Source: Bacteroidales bacterium
Lineage (GTDB): Bacteria; Bacteroidota; Bacteroidia; Bacteroidales; Paludibacteraceae
Assembly: GCA_012837685.1 (NCBI GenBank)
Contig: DUQS01000027.1
Location: 1 to 63,692, forward strand
Length of the DNA stretch: 63,692 bases
Direction of reading: 5' to 3'
How positions within the stretch are numbered: the first letter of the stretch is position 1; each line of letters begins with the position of its first letter. This document shows, piece by piece, positions 62,248 through 63,692 of the stretch. Position numbers and translations under genes: made by a program. The notes beneath the pieces were generated by a model. That model made no database searches. It had not been told where the DNA came from and worked only from the letters and a program-made list of their open reading frames with translations.

Positions 62248-62323
62248 CACGACATATAACACGCGTGCGCGTTATTGCATATTAAATTCTCATAGTTCTC
62301 CAAATTGTCTAAACAAAAACAGG

Positions 62324-63692
62324 ATGATGATGAAAAAAATCATTAACAAAACAATCCTTCTTACCGTGATTGGGATGTTCTATTTTTTAAGCGGATTTGC
62401 TATGGATCCCTACATGGAACAGCAACAGTACACCAAAACAAATCCGCAAATGCAAGATGTGTTCGGCAATTTTTCGACACAACCTTCAATGACACCTTCA
62501 CTACCATTCAACTACACCAAAGGTTTTGGCGGCGGCGATAATCCACCCGATCCGGGAGGTGGCGACGAAGGCGGTTTCGACCCTCTACCCGACCCCATAC
62601 CTGTAAACGAAGGCTGGCACCTGTTGCTAATCTTGGCACTTGTGTTCGCTACGACAAAGACAATAAGAAACCTTAAAAAACAAAGAAATATGAAACGAAT
62701 TGCCATTTTAATTTGCATTATCGGCGTTGGGATAGGTTCACTCAACGCACAAAAAATGGTATTAAGGACTAAATGGGACTTTACCTACTTACAAAATTCT
62801 TCAAACCCGTGGGTTGTTCTACCCACAGGACAATCTGGAACTTATTTGAGAGATGACATCGACTTAAACAACGATGGCACAAAGCTCTACGTACTGCGCC
62901 GTAATGGTAATCCCGGAGCTGCTGCAGGAGCCCCCTATTCTAACAATATCTTGGAAATATGGAATCCGGCTAACGGTACAAAAACAGGCTCAGCTCCCAA
63001 CAAATCCGATCCGACAAACGACCCCAAATGGCCCGCAGGTTATGGTGGCGCAGAAAAAGCGGTTGACAATTATTTTAGATACGGTGGTTCTATAGCTGTG
63101 GACGAAACCGGTGCCGTATGGGTTGCTAACGTTACAGCTGCTTACAGCGAAGCCGCAATCATCTACCGCTATACTAACGACAGCGATCAACCCACTCTGA
63201 TGGCCGGAATATTGGCACACGACCTTCAGAGCGACGGAGTCTGCCGTTTGGGATACGGCATCCATGCCGTTTGGAACGGCGGCAATGGCTATGTAATAAT
63301 TTCCCACAGCCTACGGGACGAAATTATATACCTTCCTTTAAGAGACGGAACTATCAGTAATTCAGATTTAACACGTTTAAAGATTCCCTCCCAACCGGCT
63401 ATCGACAATAGGTTAACACTTTATACTCCGGAAAACCGAAATATGGGATCAACTCCAAAGAAAATAATTGATGGCGTGTGGCACTATGGTATCGTAATTA
63501 CTGTGGGAGATACTATTTGGAGAACTTTCTCATCCTATTATGGAGAATGGGGTAAAATGAAGCCGTCAAAATTTGGACCCAATTCGTTTTGGTATGATGC
63601 AAACGGAGCCATGCCATTGTTTTTATCATTAGACACTACTGATCGTTTTAACCCAACATTTTCATCAGCAATATTAGCACCCTTTACAAGCA
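62324..63692 (+). CDS. Secreted protein with two in-frame signal peptides (runs off the right edge)
   Basis: Open frame of 456 codons with no stop, from ATG at 62324 (three ATG in a row) to the edge. Residues 1-26 are a signal peptide (MMMKKIINKTILLTVIGMFY...GFA). 27-95 is Gln/Asn- then Gly/Pro-rich (GGGDNPPDPGGGDEGG). 96-122 is a membrane helix with basic tail (EGWHLLLILALVFATTKTIR...), like short Bacteroidota membrane-tailed proteins. At 123 a second signal peptide starts (MKRIAILICIIGVGIGSLNA), then a beta-rich domain (TKWDFTYL, DDIDLNNDGTKLYV, GSIAVDETGAVWVANV, GIHAVWNGGNGYVI) resembling NHL/propeller blades. The long frame either fuses two proteins or reflects a one-base change (see the 62675-62692 entry). 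The C-terminus is outside the window. Confidence 0.7.
   Translation, partial: MMMKKIINKTILLTVIGMFYFLSGFAMDPYMEQQQYTKTNPQMQDVFGNFSTQPSMTPSLPFNYTKGFGGGDNPPDPGGGDEGGFDPLPDPIPVNEGWHLLLILALVFATTKTIRNLKKQRNMKRIAILICIIGVGIGSLNAQKMVLRTKWDFTYLQNSSNPWVVLPTGQSGTYLRDDIDLNNDGTKLYVLRRNGNPGAAAGAPYSNNILEIWNPANGTKTGSAPNKSDPTNDPKWPAGYGGAEKAVDNYFRYGGSIAVDETGAVWVANVTAAYSEAAIIYRYTNDSDQPTLMAGILAHDLQSDGVCRLGYGIHAVWNGGNGYVIISHSLRDEIIYLPLRDGTISNSDLTRLKIPSQPAIDNRLTLYTPENRNMGSTPKKIIDGVWHYGIVITVGDTIWRTFSSYYGEWGKMKPSKFGPNSFWYDANGAMPLFLSLDTTDRFNPTFSSAILAPFTS
62675..62692 (+). other. Six-A run and internal start codon at a junction of two signal-peptide proteins
   Basis: A run of six A (62675-62680) is followed by CAAAGAAATATGA. 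In the six-A frame the upstream protein reads on through the ATG at 62690 into the second signal peptide. With five A the upstream frame would end at TGA overlapping that ATG (ATGA), the common spacing of coupled Bacteroidota genes. An alternative annotation is therefore a separate CDS starting at 62690. Confidence 0.55.

Noticed and set aside
62512-62745. Minus-strand frame ending in a Pro/Ser-rich tail at the right end
   Set aside because: It is the mirror of the Gly/Pro-rich linker of the plus-strand secreted protein, which has a consensus promoter and signal peptides.
1-63692. tRNA, rRNA or CRISPR features
   Set aside because: I looked for cloverleaf-like TTCRANYC arms, rRNA-like conserved stretches and regularly spaced direct repeats in the intergenic regions and saw none; a covariance-model scan would be needed to exclude small RNAs.

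Overview
The window is from the chromosome of a Bacteroidales bacterium (phylum Bacteroidota). The evidence is: promoters of the TTTG / TAnnTTTG type with few Shine-Dalgarno sites; a type IX secretion (T9SS) C-terminal sorting domain; the Bacteroidetes form of RpoZ next to BamD; the block coaX - outer membrane protein - TPR - lptC - CNNM/CBS - PPIase; and the block dut - TPR - DUF4292 - EnvC-like. The genus cannot be told from this sequence. No rRNA, tRNA or CRISPR array was seen, and no gene-free stretch exceeds 300 bases.

Layout. 1-7.3 kb (minus strand): the start of a type I restriction hsdR, then mnmE, a DEAD-box RNA helicase, ettA and a lone rfbD. 7.4-12.4 kb: a T9SS substrate gene with a partner outer-membrane protein gene. 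The substrate gene is split by a 1.3-kb element (10752-12059) that has perfect 10-bp terminal inverted repeats, an AT target duplication and two genes: a DUF3223 (DCL-like) protein with a C-terminal HNH-like motif, and a zinc-ribbon HNH endonuclease. Removing the element plus one AT copy restores the host frame exactly. This is the most unusual object in the window. 12.5-13.4 kb: a Crp/Fnr-type regulator.

13.4-38.1 kb (minus strand): one surface-polysaccharide cluster of about 25 kb, with a good promoter at 38095-38125 and a strong terminator at 13368-13399. It encodes precursor enzymes (a PglF-like 4,6-dehydratase, a DegT-type aminotransferase, WecB, Ugd, a WbpA/TviB-like dehydrogenase, WbpB-, WbpD- and WbpI-like enzymes), two kinds of initiating transferase, four glycosyltransferase genes (one a double-domain fusion), a WbsX/GH99-like protein, two flippases, two polymerase/ligase-type membrane proteins and a very short Wzz-like protein. 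The doubled assembly parts suggest two glycans, or one polymer plus a ligase.

38.2-44.8 kb: a NamZ-type (DUF1343) lipoprotein and an FAD/Fe-S D-lactate-dehydrogenase-like protein in tandem, an AlkD-like repair protein, and a convergent ClC channel. 44.9-52.4 kb (minus): the coaX-to-PPIase envelope operon, including LptC. 52.5-56.8 kb (plus): dut, a TPR protein, a DUF4292 lipoprotein and an EnvC-like murein hydrolase activator. 56.8-62.0 kb (minus): a BamA/TamA-type barrel, a PlsC-like acyltransferase, a bile acid:Na+ symporter family protein, rpoZ and bamD. 62.2 kb to the end (plus): a canonical promoter and a partial secreted protein that contains two signal peptides in one reading frame.
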